From assembly GCF_011382985.1 (NCBI RefSeq), contig NZ_CP049933.1, positions 2,108,001-2,172,000 on the forward strand: a stretch of 64,000 nucleotides of DNA, given 5' to 3'. This DNA comes from Leucobacter coleopterorum. GTDB lineage: Bacteria; Actinomycetota; Actinomycetes; Actinomycetales; Microbacteriaceae. Of the stretch, positions 9,299 to 18,976 are shown piece by piece (the first letter of the stretch is position 1; every line of letters begins with the position of its first letter). A program made the position numbers and the translations under genes. The notes beneath the pieces were generated by a model that had not been told where the DNA came from, made no database searches, and saw only the letters and a list, made by a program, of their open reading frames with translations.

Positions 9299-9909
9299 CT
9301 CCAAGAACGGGCATCTAGCCCAAGCGTCCACTCGCACACGTCCCCAACGAAGCGGGTGTAGGCGGCGACCTCAAACTCGTCGGCGGAATTGACATATACC
9401 GAGTAGCCGTCGATCGCGATGAAAATGCGTACGCACGCCGCAAAAGGGTCATCGGCATGAAACTCCCCGACTTCAACACCGTCCTTAATGAGGTTCAGCA
9501 TGTGGTCGCGATCCTTCGCCTCCTGCACGGCAATCGCTCTAGCCAACACATCACTAAACCGCCCCAGATGACGCGCATTCAGCCAGAGTCGGGCGAGGTC
9601 ATTGGCCTCACCACTCGTCACGCGGTGCACGAGCGCAGCGAGACGCGAAGTGGGAGAGCCCTTCCCCGCAAACATTTGTTCCCGTTCTCCGGTCACAGCG
9701 AGTTCAAACGCCGCGGCCACCAGGTCTTCGACCGCCGGAAAATAGTGACTAATCAGACCGGGCCTCACACCAAGCTGATCGGCAACCGCCCGAAGCGTAA
9801 CGCGTTCAAGCCCATCAGCGAGCGCGATTGACGAGGCATGAGCGAGAATCTCGGCGCGACGCTCCTCCGGTGGCTTGCGCGATCGGGTCGCCGTTTGCTG
9901 CACCACCAT
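9295..9909 (-). CDS. TetR-family transcriptional regulator
   Basis: A ~204-residue one-component repressor. The N-terminal helix-turn-helix (about residues 18-62) contains RRAEILAHASSIALADGLER, TLRAVADQLGVRPGLISHYF and PAVEDLVAAA, close to the BetI-like subgroup. The C-terminal ligand domain has no diagnostic motif, so the ligand is unknown. I use the ATG at 9909 because the peptide from 9933 adds only a short unsupported lead. It lies 37 bases downstream of the GAPDH gene on the same strand, which may mean co-transcription, and it converges on the DUF3054 gene. Confidence 0.85.
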   Translation of the reverse strand: MVVQQTATRSRKPPEERRAEILAHASSIALADGLERVTLRAVADQLGVRPGLISHYFPAVEDLVAAAFELAVTGEREQMFAGKGSPTSRLAALVHRVTSGEANDLARLWLNARHLGRFSDVLARAIAVQEAKDRDHMLNLIKDGVEVGEFHADDPFAACVRIFIAIDGYSVYVNSADEFEVAAYTRFVGDVCEWTLGLDARSWS

Positions 9910-9946
9910 GTTCAACATGATAGCGCCGGGCACGGCATCTCACTGC

Positions 9947-10945
9947 TTAGTCAGCGAGTCGAGACAGCGTCTCAGCGACTCGATTCGAGAACCCCCACTC
10001 GTTGTCGTACCAGGAGGACACCTTGATGTGTCGACCCACCACACGAACGAGTTCTGAGTCGAAGATGGACGACGCTGGGTTGCCGACGATATCTGACGAC
10101 ACCAACGGATCCTCTGAGTACTCAAGAATGCCCCGCAGGCGCCCCTCGGCGGCCTCACGGTACGCGGCTCGCACCTCATCCTCGGTCACGTCACGCTCAA
10201 CCATCGCCGTGAGCTCAACAATCGAACCTACAGGCACAGGTACGCGGATCGCATCGCCACTCAGTTTACCCTCGAGCTCTGGCAGTACTTTACCGATCGC
10301 TCGCGCTGCTCCAGTTGAAGACGGCACGATATTGAGGGCCGCAGCGCGGGCGCGACGGGGATCGGAGTGCGGACTGTCAACCAGATTCTGATCCTGCGTG
10401 TACGCGTGCACAGTCATCATGAACCCCTGCTCGATCCCAGCGAGCTGATGCAGCACCTGCGCGAGCGGAGCGAGCGCGTTTGTCGTGCACGAGGCATTTG
10501 AGATCACAAAGTGCTCGGCGGGATCGTACGCGTCTTCGTTCACACCGCGAACGAGCGTCACGTCGGAGCCCGAAGAGGGGGCGCTCACGAGCACTCGCTT
10601 TGCACCGGCGTCAAGGTGCAAGTGTGCATCCTTTGCTTTTGTGAAGCGACCGGTCGACTCTAAGACCACGTCGATACTCAGTTCACCCCATGGCAGCAGC
10701 GCAGGGTCGCGCTGAGCGAGAAGCCTAATGCGCCGATCCCCCACGACTAGTTCATTGCCCTCAGCCCGCATGGGTGTCGTCGCGCGGCCGTAGACAGAGT
10801 CAAAGTTGTATAGCTGCGCAATCGTCTTTGCGTCGGTGAGATCATTGATTGCGACCAGCTCCAGATCGCTCGACTGTTCCAGTAACGCACGCAGCACCCC
10901 CCTTCCGATTCGCCCGAAACCGTTGATTGCAATACGACCAGTCAT
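9947..10945 (-). CDS. gap: Glyceraldehyde-3-phosphate dehydrogenase, type I
   Basis: A 332-residue enzyme that oxidises glyceraldehyde-3-phosphate to 1,3-bisphosphoglycerate with NAD(P)+. The N-terminal Rossmann motif is INGFGRIGRGVLRAL. The active site is SNASCTTNALAP with the catalytic cysteine near residue 153, and the C-terminus has YDNEWGFSNRV. I start at MTGRIAINGF (10945). It stands apart from any pgk/tpi genes, unlike the usual glycolytic gap operon, and sits between a GlxA-type regulator upstream and a TetR gene downstream. It may be a second copy with a specialised role (inference). Only the whole genome can tell. Confidence 0.93.
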   Translation of the reverse strand: MTGRIAINGFGRIGRGVLRALLEQSSDLELVAINDLTDAKTIAQLYNFDSVYGRATTPMRAEGNELVVGDRRIRLLAQRDPALLPWGELSIDVVLESTGRFTKAKDAHLHLDAGAKRVLVSAPSSGSDVTLVRGVNEDAYDPAEHFVISNASCTTNALAPLAQVLHQLAGIEQGFMMTVHAYTQDQNLVDSPHSDPRRARAAALNIVPSSTGAARAIGKVLPELEGKLSGDAIRVPVPVGSIVELTAMVERDVTEDEVRAAYREAAEGRLRGILEYSEDPLVSSDIVGNPASSIFDSELVRVVGRHIKVSSWYDNEWGFSNRVAETLSRLAD

Positions 10946-11037
10946 GGCTGTCCTTTCTTGTACAGCTAAGGATCTCGCGCTTCGCGGTCTCGCGACCAGT
11001 GGCATCAATGCCACCTACAGAAAGAATCTCGCCAATG

Positions 11038-11979
11038 TCACTCACCCCGGGTGAAGGTACGGCGATACTCTGAAGGGGTCGTGCCGAGCACCCGTCGAAA
11101 GTGCAGCCGCAGATTGACTGCGGTCCCCAAGCCAACCTGCGTTGCGATGGTATCGACACTCAGGTCCGTGCTTTCAAGCAGCTCACGCGCGAGATCAAGA
11201 CGAGCGCGCATCACCCACCGCATCGGGGTGTAACCGGTCTCTTCTGTGAAGCGCCTCGAGAGAGTACGCTCCGACACTCGGGCATGGGTTGCTAGCGTTT
11301 GGATTGTGAGGGGTTCGTGTAGTCGATGCAGCGCCCACTCGCGCGTGCTGGCAAGTCGTTCACCGTAGGTTTCGGGCACGGACCGACGCACAAACTGACC
11401 CTGTCCACCGCTGCGATACGGGGCTGCAACAAGCCGTCTGGCCGCGTGGTTCGCAGCAGCCATGCCGAGATCCGCGCGCAAGATGTGCAGGCAAAGGTCG
11501 ATGCCCGACGCGGCACCCGCAGACGTCAACACAGAACCCTCATCGACAAACAACACACTCTCGTCTACCTGCACTTGCGGAAACTGGGCCGCGAAGATTT
11601 GTGCGTAGTGCCAGTGTGTGGTCGCTCGCTTTTGGTCCAGTAGCCCGGTTGCAGCGAGCGCAAACGCTCCCGTTGAAATGGCGGCGAGGCGAACGCCGCG
11701 TTCGTGGGCCTTCACGAGGGCATCGAGCAGCTTCTCGGGCGGAGGTTCCCGATCCGGATGTCTCGTACCCGGCAAAAATACCAGGTCGGCGTCGTCGAGA
11801 GCTTCGAGCCCCGTATCCACGGAGTACGAGAGGCCGTCGCCACCAGGAATCAGCCCCGGCTCGATTCCGCACACATGCACTTCATAGGGCATGCTGGCGC
11901 GGGTTGTAAACACTTGGGCTGGAATGCCCACGTCGAGCGGCTTCGCGCCTTCTCGCACAACGACGGCAACCTTTTTCAC
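11038..11979 (-). CDS. GlxA-family transcriptional regulator (DJ-1/PfpI plus AraC HTH)
   Basis: A two-domain activator. The N-terminal ~165 residues form a DJ-1/PfpI-like class I glutamine-amidotransferase fold, where the usual nucleophile position reads AAISTGAFALAATGLL, with threonine replacing the enzyme cysteine as in non-catalytic sensor members. The C-terminal ~100 residues are an AraC-type double helix-turn-helix (LATHARVSERTLSRRFTEE and IATQVGLGTAVNLRLHF). I chose the GTG at 11979 (reading MKKVAVVV). A TTG at 12021 would add 14 residues. It lies ~90 bases upstream of gap on the same strand, so gap may be a target. The ligand is unknown. Confidence 0.88.
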   Translation of the reverse strand: MKKVAVVVREGAKPLDVGIPAQVFTTRASMPYEVHVCGIEPGLIPGGDGLSYSVDTGLEALDDADLVFLPGTRHPDREPPPEKLLDALVKAHERGVRLAAISTGAFALAATGLLDQKRATTHWHYAQIFAAQFPQVQVDESVLFVDEGSVLTSAGAASGIDLCLHILRADLGMAAANHAARRLVAAPYRSGGQGQFVRRSVPETYGERLASTREWALHRLHEPLTIQTLATHARVSERTLSRRFTEETGYTPMRWVMRARLDLARELLESTDLSVDTIATQVGLGTAVNLRLHFRRVLGTTPSEYRRTFTRGE

Positions 11980-12096
11980 AGCTTCAAGCTTATTCGTCTG
12001 AATGAGCTTGCCGACGCCCAAGAATCAGACCGCGGTGCCACACGCCGGTACCATTGGGGGATTTCAGCCGAGCCGTCACGAAGCACACTTGAAGGT

Positions 12097-13397
12097 ATGC
12101 AACCGACTCCCCCAACCGTTTCACCCTCACTCCATAACCGCGCAGCGAGCAGCGGCACTGACACTAGCACCGCCCGATTTGTGGGCGTAGACATCGCACG
12201 TTTTCTCGCGATTATCGGCATGATGGCAACACACCTGCTCGCAGTCAACGCAATGAATCCTGGCGCAAGTGAGCTGGATCAGACGATCGGAACATTCGCC
12301 GAAACATTCACCTCGGGCATCGCTGCGCCACTCTTTGCGCTGCTTGGCGGCTTAAGCATGGTGTTCGCAACTCGTCGACTGCTTCGAGAGAAACGGGTCG
12401 GCGGCGCTATCGCGGCGATCGCGTTGCGAGGTGCCATTCTTGTTCTCATTGGCATGCTGCTCGGACTCATCGAGAGCCCCATTGTTGTGGTTCTCGCCTA
12501 CTACGGGGTCGCGATGTTGCTCTTGGCCCCACTGATAGCGGCCCGCAGCTGGATACTCGCCAGCTTGGCCACCGTGCTCGCAGTTGCGGGCGGCGCACTG
12601 AATGCAGCGGTCAGAACCGAACTTGGTGTCGTCGGTGAGGGAGGATCCGTCACGTTCGAGGCATTCTTCAATGCCCCCTCGAAAACCTCAGGGCGTTGCT
12701 GCTCACGGGGCAATATCCTGCAGTCACGTGGGTCGTATACATGCTCGTTGGTGTTCTGATCGGGCGCGCGTTCGTCGCGGCATCAACCAGGGGCTCACTC
12801 ACTCGAATAGCCATTGCACTTGGCAGTATCGGTACGGTCATCGCGATCGCAGCGCAGCTCATTTCAGCCTTTGTCATCGCACACCTCGGAAGCTTCGGCT
12901 TCGAGGCTGTCCCCGGTGTTGAGCCTGAGCTGTTTACGACGCTTCTGACGACTCCTTCGTTTGGCGCTCCCATGAGTCCTCTTCCGTGGGCTCAACTCGT
13001 TGCGACACCACACTCTGGCTCACCGATGGACCTTCTTCGCACCATTGGGATCGGGCTCGCCGTAGTCAGCGTGCTCGTGTTGATCTTTGACGTCGCTCGG
13101 GGCAACCGAAAACCTTCTCGGGTCACCGACATTGTGCGGTCTGCGGGAGCCGCCTCGCTCACCATTTACACGCTTCACGTCGCTGCGAGCGGCATGCTAT
13201 TCTCTGCGGTGCTCGCGGATGCAGAATCGACCATAGCAGCGAACGGAATGATGCCCTGGTGGGCTGCTGGCCCTTGGTCGTTTCTTATTCAGTTTGCGGG
13301 AGTTCTTGTAATTGGAGCGATCTTGTCGTTCACACGTCGCCGTGGCCCACTTGAAGCACTCGTTTCTGGTGTCGTAAAAACGGCGGTTCGGAGCTAG
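12097..13397 (+). CDS. Acyltransferase-like multi-pass membrane protein (one frame break)
   Basis: A polytopic membrane protein resembling the DUF1624/DUF418 group (heparan-alpha-glucosaminide N-acetyltransferase-like). The N-terminal RFVGVDIARFLAIIGMMATH carries the conserved Asp-Ile-Ala-Arg start of the first helix, and about ten helices follow. A start at ATG 12097 is preceded by TTGAAGG. The frame changes at the C run 12674-12678. One more C restores a continuous ~433-residue protein reading LENLRALLLTGQYPAVTWVV across the join. Such proteins often transfer acyl groups to extracytoplasmic glycans, but the substrate here is unknown. It is divergent from the GlxA-type regulator. Confidence 0.78.
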
Positions 13398-13420
13398 TCA
13401 GCGGCTCAACATCCTTTGAC

Positions 13421-13458
13421 AGCAGCAGAGGCCACCCTTCCGGGTGGCCTCTGCTGCT
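13421..13458. terminator. Terminator hairpin between the acyltransferase gene and tmRNA
   Basis: A perfect 17-base stem (agcagcagaggccaccc with its complement) closes a TTCC loop. It lies between two convergent transcripts and could end both. No long T run is present on either side. Confidence 0.8.
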
Positions 13459-13484
13459 GATAAGACTGTGTGCGATGTGCCCGG

Positions 13485-13852
13485 TGGAGCCGCGGGGAAT
13501 TGAACCCCGGTCCACTTCGATGATTCCATGCCTTCTACGGGTGTAGTTCGTGCAAGCGTTCTACTCGGCCCCGCCCTTTGTCACGAACACCTAGTGCGAC
13601 AGGCCCAGTTTCAGTAAAAGTCCCGATGCGCCCTGAAACACGACGAACCAGCAAGCCTCCTAAATGACGCCAGGAACCGGGGCGGAGGCACACCCGGCCT
13701 GACGGACTCGGTCTCGTGCTTAGGCAGCGAGAGCGAAGTCGGTGCGCTTAGCGTTGGCACCTATAGTTTGCGAAGGGCGTTTACGAGATAACTCCGCGTC
13801 CTCGACCCGCTTCTCACAGTCTCAAATCGACGTGTCGAAACCGATCGGCCCC
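13485..13852 (-). ncRNA. ssrA: tmRNA (transfer-messenger RNA)
   Basis: This RNA rescues stalled ribosomes together with SmpB, whose gene is at 28183. The 5' end reads GGGGCCGATCGGTTTCGACA and pairs with the 3' end CGGCTCC plus discriminator A, forming the tRNA-like acceptor. The T arm CCGGGGTTCAATTCCCCG is just before it. The resume codon opens the tag ANAKRTDFALAA followed by TAA, a typical actinobacterial degradation tag. The CCA is not encoded. The mature span is 368 bases, a usual size. Confidence 0.96.
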
Positions 13853-14223
13853 GGGTATTACGGGGCGTTCACATTGCACACTGTTGAATTATCAAACCGG
13901 GAGTTAAACCCCGGCCTTACAGATTACCACGCCGCGGCACGAGCCGCGCGTCCACCCAGGGTCCTCCTAGAGCCCCGCCACAGGATTCAGTGCACCCCGC
14001 AAACCTCGTGAGAGCGCAGTTTTGCATGTTTTTTCTGCGGCAAAACCTGCAAAACTGCGCTCTCACGAGGGTTCTTGCTGCAGCGCTGCAGCCTTAAAGA
14101 GACCCGGGTTGTCACCCCGGAAGGAGATGACACTTCAAGAGGAGGAATCCGCGCAAAATCGTCCTACTAGATTGCCTTCTCCTTCAGGGGTGACGCAGCG
14201 CACACACGCCAAACGCCGCGCAG
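13853..14223. other. Non-coding stretch upstream of tmRNA
   Basis: About 370 bases without a convincing gene lie between the tmRNA 5' end and the lldD stop. The stretch should contain the tmRNA promoter, although I cannot pick out clear -35/-10 boxes, and it holds the long palindrome at 14004-14070. Open frames here lack ribosome-binding sites and recognisable protein character. Confidence 0.6.
14004..14070. repeat. Long palindromic element, copy 1
   Basis: Two 29-base arms with one mismatch (14004-14032 and 14042-14070) enclose a 9-base loop. The arm contains GAGAGCGCAGTTTTGCATG, and 17 of these 19 bases recur in the palindrome at 28071-28129. It is too long and has too little T run for an ordinary terminator, and looks like a dispersed extragenic palindrome. 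Confidence 0.75.
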
Positions 14224-15465
14224 CTAGTTCGAGACAGCGCGCGGCACCAAGCGCTCCAGCTGGGTCACGTGCTCAGGGGTCAACTCTTCGAGCGAGGCAA
14301 CTTCCAGCAGCTTCATCGTGCGCACAACCTGATCCGACAGGATCTCGATCGCCCGATCCACCCCGGCCCGCCCACCGGCCATCAGCCCGTACAGGTACGC
14401 CCGCCCGATCAGCGTGAACTTCGCGCCCAGAGCGATCGACGCCACGATATCGGCCCCGTTCATAATGCCGGTGTCGATCACAACCTCGGTGTCTTTGCCG
14501 ACCTCGCGCACCACCTGAGGCAGCAGGTGGAATGGGATCGGCGCGCGGTCGAGCTGACGCCCACCGTGATTCGAGAGGATGATGCCGTCGACGCCCAGAT
14601 CCACAAGCCGCTTTGAGTCCTCGACGTTCTGCACACCCTTCACAACCAACTTGCCCGGCCACATGCCGCGAATGATATCGAGGTCTTCGAACGAGATCGA
14701 CGGATCCATCGCCGAGTCGAGCAGTTCCCCCACGGTGCCGCCGGTTGCCGACAGCGAGGCGAACTCGAGTTTAGGTGTGGTGAGAAAGTCCCACCACCAC
14801 CAGGGCCTGGGGATGGCATTTGCGATCGTGCCAAGACTCAGCTGCGGCGGGATCGAAAACCCGTTGCGCTTGTCACGCAAGCGAGCCCCAGCGACAGGGG
14901 TATCAACCGTAAACATGAGCGTGTCAAAGCCCGCGGCCGCGGCCCGCTCAACGAGCGCGTAACTGATCTCGCGCTGCCGCATCACATACAGCTGAAACCA
15001 GTTGCGACCGTTAGGGTTCGCGGCCTTCACATCCTCGATCGAGGTAGTGCCCAGCGTCGACAGCGTGAACGGAATGCCCGCGGCCCCGGCAGCCCCGGCC
15101 CCCGCAATCTCACCCTCTGTCTGCATCAGCCGCGTAAACCCGGTCGGCGCGATCCCAAACGGCATTGCCGAGGTATCGCCAAACACGGTCGCGGTGGTGT
15201 CAACGGTCGACACATCACGCAGAATCGACGGGTGAAACTCGACGTCTTCGAACGCCTGGCGTGCACGGGCGAGCGATAGTTCTCCCTCCGCCGACCCGTC
15301 AGTGTAGTCGAAAGCGGCGGCGGGGGTGCGTCGCTTCGCGATGCTCCGCAGATCGTAAATGGTGAGCGCACTGTCGAGGCGGCGCTTTTTGCCATTGAAC
15401 TGCGGCTTCTTAAACTGCATCAAGTCGAGCAGCTCCGCTGGCTTGGGAACCTGACGTTTGACCAT
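14224..15465 (-). CDS. lldD: L-lactate dehydrogenase / alpha-hydroxy-acid oxidizing flavoprotein
   Basis: A 413-residue FMN-dependent alpha-hydroxy-acid dehydrogenase of the LldD family, which oxidises L-lactate to pyruvate with electrons passed to the respiratory chain. Motifs seen are [12 protein letters not shown] near the N-terminus, [13 protein letters not shown], the substrate-binding FQLYVMR, and [15 protein letters not shown] with the active-site histidine. It is the last gene of the rhamnose operon, 9 bases after rhaB. Because the upstream aldolase/dehydrogenase fusion should yield L-lactate, a role in finishing rhamnose breakdown is a strong inference. Glycolate or another 2-hydroxy acid is the alternative substrate. 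Confidence 0.88.
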   Translation of the reverse strand: MVKRQVPKPAELLDLMQFKKPQFNGKKRRLDSALTIYDLRSIAKRRTPAAAFDYTDGSAEGELSLARARQAFEDVEFHPSILRDVSTVDTTATVFGDTSAMPFGIAPTGFTRLMQTEGEIAGAGAAGAAGIPFTLSTLGTTSIEDVKAANPNGRNWFQLYVMRQREISYALVERAAAAGFDTLMFTVDTPVAGARLRDKRNGFSIPPQLSLGTIANAIPRPWWWWDFLTTPKLEFASLSATGGTVGELLDSAMDPSISFEDLDIIRGMWPGKLVVKGVQNVEDSKRLVDLGVDGIILSNHGGRQLDRAPIPFHLLPQVVREVGKDTEVVIDTGIMNGADIVASIALGAKFTLIGRAYLYGLMAGGRAGVDRAIEILSDQVVRTMKLLEVASLEELTPEHVTQLERLVPRAVSN

Positions 15466-15474
15466 ACTGACAAC

Positions 15475-16928
15475 CTATCTTGGCAAGTACTCGGTGAGGG
15501 GTGAGGATCGGACAACAACCTCGCGAAGGTCTTCGAGTTCACGGCCAACCTGGCCGAGTGCGCGGGCCTGCACCAGCATGTTACCCATCGCGGTAGCCTC
15601 GGTGGGGCCTGCGACCACACGCAATCCTGAACGATCGGCGGTGGCCTGACACAGCAGGGCATTCTGCGAGCCACCCCCACGATGTGAAGCACCGACACAT
15701 CGTGGTCCGCAAGCCGCGTGGCCTCGTGCACCGCAGCGGCAAAGGCCTGCGCGAGGCTCTCGATGATGCAGCGAACAATCTCTGCCCGAGACTCGGGGGC
15801 GCGCTCACCGCGTGTGCCGTACCAGTTGCGGATGCGCACGGGAACATCACCGGCAGGCAGGAACACGGGGTCGTTGACGTCAAAGACGGGCACACCCGAG
15901 GGCACCCGCGCCGCATCACTGAGTAGTTCCTCCAGCAGGCTGGAGCGCTGGGCATCAGTAGCCGCTGGCTCCCAGAATCGCAACGACTCCGAGAGCAGCC
16001 ACAGGCCCATCACGTTGTGCAGAAACCGCGTGCGCCCGTCGACACCGCCCTCGTTCGTAAAGTTTGCAAGCCGCGCCTCCTCGCTCAGCACTGGCGCGTC
16101 GATCTCAAGCCCCACGAGCCCCCAGGTGCCGCAGGAGACGTAGGCAAAGTCGCGGCCAGGGTTCGGGATCGCGGCCACCGCCGAGGCCGTGTCGTGCGAG
16201 CCGACCGCAACCACATTGAGGGCTCGACCGACACGGGCCGCGACATCAAGCGAGAGCTTACCGACGGCCGCACCCGCGTCGATGAGCGGGGGCAGGATCG
16301 CGCGCGGAATACCAAGGCTCGCTGCGAGGTCGAGATCCCACTCCCCGGTTTTCGCACCGAGCAGTCCCGTCGTTGAAGCGTTGCTGCGCTCGGAGTAGGC
16401 CTTGCCAGTGAGCCAGAAGTTCAGCAGATCAGGGATCAGTAGCATACGATCCGCGAGCGACAGCAGCTCACCCGCCGCCTGCTGCTCAACCACCAGTTGG
16501 TACACGGTATTGAAGTTGAGGTGCTGCAAGCCGTTGCGAGCGAACAGCTCTTCGGGGCTGATCCGCGCGTGCACCGCTGTAACTCCGGCGTCGTTTCGCA
16601 CGTCGCGGTAGTGGAAGGGCACGCCGAGCAGGCGATCCCCACGAAACAGCCCGTAGTCGACACCCCACGAGTCAATTCCCACGCTCACGATCTCACCGGG
16701 CACCTCTCGCTCGGCCGCTGCAAGACCGAGCAGCACCTCGCGGTACAGCTCCAGGAGGTTCCAGTGCATGCCATCGCGGGTGTGCACCGGGTTGTTCGCG
16801 AAGCGGGCAATGTGCCGCATCTGCAACACACCGCGGTCAATACGGCCCAGGATCACGCGGCCACTCGTCGCCCCGAGGTCAACGGCGGCAACAACTCCGG
16901 GCTCTGCTGGACCCCCCACGGCTGTCAT
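15475..16928 (-). CDS. rhaB: L-rhamnulokinase (one frame break near the C-terminus)
   Basis: A FGGY-family sugar kinase that phosphorylates L-rhamnulose to L-rhamnulose-1-phosphate. The N-terminal nucleotide-binding segment is VAVDLGATSGRVILGRI, and GIDSWGVDYGLF and VAVGSHDTASAVAAIP are rhamnulokinase hallmarks. The frame changes at the C run 15674-15678. One extra base converts the break into LHIVGGGSQNALLCQ, the expected family motif, and the frame then runs to the stop at 15475-15477 for about 484 residues. Its start overlaps the aldolase/dehydrogenase stop (ATGA). It lies between that gene and lldD in the rhamnose operon. Confidence 0.92.
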
Positions 16929-18973
16929 CGCAAGAACGCCGCTGCCACACCCGAGTCAACGGGAATGTGCAGCCCGGTCGTGCGCGAGAGTTCAGGACCC
17001 GTGAGCACGTACACCGCATCGGCGATGTTCTCGGGGACCACCTCCCGCTTCAAGATCGTGCGGTTCGCGTAGAACTGGCCGAGATCCTCCTCGTTCACCC
17101 CGTAGGTCGCGGCACGGTTCGCGCCCCAGCCCGAGGCAAAGATGCCGGATCCCCGCACCACCCCGTCGGGGTTGATGCCGTTGACGCGGACGCCGTGCTC
17201 CCCCAGCTCAACTGCCAACAGTCGCACCTGGTGGGCCTGGTCAGCCTTCGTAGCCGAGTAGGCGATGTTACTGGGGCCAGCGAACACACTGTTCTTTGAG
17301 GAGATATAGATGATGTCGCCGCCCATGCCCTGCTCGATGAGCGCCTTAGCCGCGGCCTTTGACACGAGGAAGGAACCCTTGGCCATGACGTCGTGCTGCA
17401 GATCCCAGTCTTTCTCGGTGGTTTCGAGGAGGGGCTTCGACAGCGACAGACCCGCGTTGTTCACGACGAGGTCGATGCCTCCGAAAGCAAGCACGGCCGC
17501 GTCCATCGCGGCCCGCACGGCGGCGGCATCGGCGACGTTTGCGGCGAGCCCAACCGCGACGTCGCTCGAGCCCAGATCGGCAGCGGCTTCCTGTGCCTTC
17601 TCAAGGTCGAGGTCGGCCACCACCACACACGCGCCCTCGGCCGCGAGCCGGGTCGCGATCGCTTTACCGATGCCCGAGGCGGCGCCCGTCACAAACGCGA
17701 TGCGCCCCTGGTGCGACTTCGGCTTCGGCAGTCGCTGCAGCTTTGCCTCTTCGAGCGCCCAGTATTCAATACGAAACTTCTCGGCGTCACTAATGGGGGC
17801 GTAGGTTGACAGCGCCTCGGCACCGCGCATCACGTTGATCGCGTTGACGTAGAACTCCCCCGCGACCCGCGCGGTCTGCTTGTTGGCGCCGTAGCTGAAC
17901 ATGCCGACACCCGGGATCAGCACAATGAGCGGATCAGCACCGCGCATTGCGGGGCTGTCGGCGTCGGCATGGGCCTCGTAGTAGTCCCGGTAGTCCTTAC
18001 GGTACATCTCATGAAGCTCGTGCAGGCGCGCGATTTGCTCTTCAACGGTGGCCGTCGCGGGCAGGTCGAGCACTAGCGGTTTCACCTTCGTGCGCAGGAA
18101 GTGGTCTGGGCAGCTGGTGCCGAGCGTGGCGAGGGATGCCAGCTTCTCTCGGGAAAGAAAGTCGAGAACTTCCGCGCTGTCGATGAAGTGCCCCACCATC
18201 GGTTTGTCGTGTGAGGCGAGTCCACGAACCGTGGGGGCAAGGGCAGCGGCTCTCGCCCGGCGCTCGGTTTCCGGCAGAGCCTCGAAACCGTCAACGCGGG
18301 CACCGAACGGCTCAGCAGATCCGTGCTCGTCGATGTACGCGGCGGCCGTGTCGATGATCCAGAGCGAGTTGCGCTCGCACTCCTCGCTCGTCTCACCCCA
18401 GGCGGTAATGCCGTGGCCGCCGAGAATGCAACCGACGGCCTCGGGGTTGGCCTGCTGAATCGCGGCGATGTCGAGACCGAGCTGGAACCCCGGCCTGCGC
18501 CACGGCACCCACACGACCCTGCCTCCGAAGATCTTGCCGGTGAGCGCCTCGCCGTCTGCGGCGGTCGCGATCGCAATGCCCGAGTCGGGGTGGAGATGAT
18601 CGACGTGGGCCTTGTGCACGAGGCCGTGCATGGCCGTGTCGATTGACGGAGCCGCGCCACCCTTGCCGTGCAGGCAGTAATCGAGGGCCGCAACCATCTC
18701 GTCTTCGCGGTCGAGACCGGGATACACGTCGACGAGCGCGCGCATGCGGTCGACACGCAGCCTCGAGAGCCCGGCCTCCTTGAGCGTGCCGAGGTCACCA
18801 CCAGACCCCTTCACCCACATGAGTTCAACCGGCTCACCGGTCACGGGATCCTGAGCCTCGCCTTTCGCCGAGGTGTTACCACCCGCAAAGTTCGTGTTCT
18901 TTTTGTCGGCACCGAGGCGGTTCGAGCGCGCAATGAGCTCCGCCGCGGTGTTGTGTGCTGCTTCGTTCGCCAT
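16925..18973 (-). CDS. rhaEW: Bifunctional rhamnulose-1-phosphate aldolase / L-lactaldehyde dehydrogenase
   Basis: A 682-residue fusion. Residues ~1-400 are a class II aldolase domain with the metal-binding pattern HLHPDSG and GGHGITAWG, cleaving rhamnulose-1-phosphate to dihydroxyacetone phosphate and L-lactaldehyde. Residues ~420-682 are a short-chain dehydrogenase with the NAD motif VTGAASGIGKAIA, NNAG, and the active-site YSATKAD, oxidising lactaldehyde to L-lactate. The fusion is known in rhamnose loci of Actinobacteria, Bacillus and some Proteobacteria. It is translationally coupled to rhaB and starts 4 bases after the rhaI stop. No frame break was found, despite its length. Confidence 0.95.
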   Translation of the reverse strand: MANEAAHNTAAELIARSNRLGADKKNTNFAGGNTSAKGEAQDPVTGEPVELMWVKGSGGDLGTLKEAGLSRLRVDRMRALVDVYPGLDREDEMVAALDYCLHGKGGAAPSIDTAMHGLVHKAHVDHLHPDSGIAIATAADGEALTGKIFGGRVVWVPWRRPGFQLGLDIAAIQQANPEAVGCILGGHGITAWGETSEECERNSLWIIDTAAAYIDEHGSAEPFGARVDGFEALPETERRARAAALAPTVRGLASHDKPMVGHFIDSAEVLDFLSREKLASLATLGTSCPDHFLRTKVKPLVLDLPATATVEEQIARLHELHEMYRKDYRDYYEAHADADSPAMRGADPLIVLIPGVGMFSYGANKQTARVAGEFYVNAINVMRGAEALSTYAPISDAEKFRIEYWALEEAKLQRLPKPKSHQGRIAFVTGAASGIGKAIATRLAAEGACVVVADLDLEKAQEAAADLGSSDVAVGLAANVADAAAVRAAMDAAVLAFGGIDLVVNNAGLSLSKPLLETTEKDWDLQHDVMAKGSFLVSKAAAKALIEQGMGGDIIYISSKNSVFAGPSNIAYSATKADQAHQVRLLAVELGEHGVRVNGINPDGVVRGSGIFASGWGANRAATYGVNEEDLGQFYANRTILKREVVPENIADAVYVLTGPELSRTTGLHIPVDSGVAAAFLR

Positions 18974-18976
18974 GAG

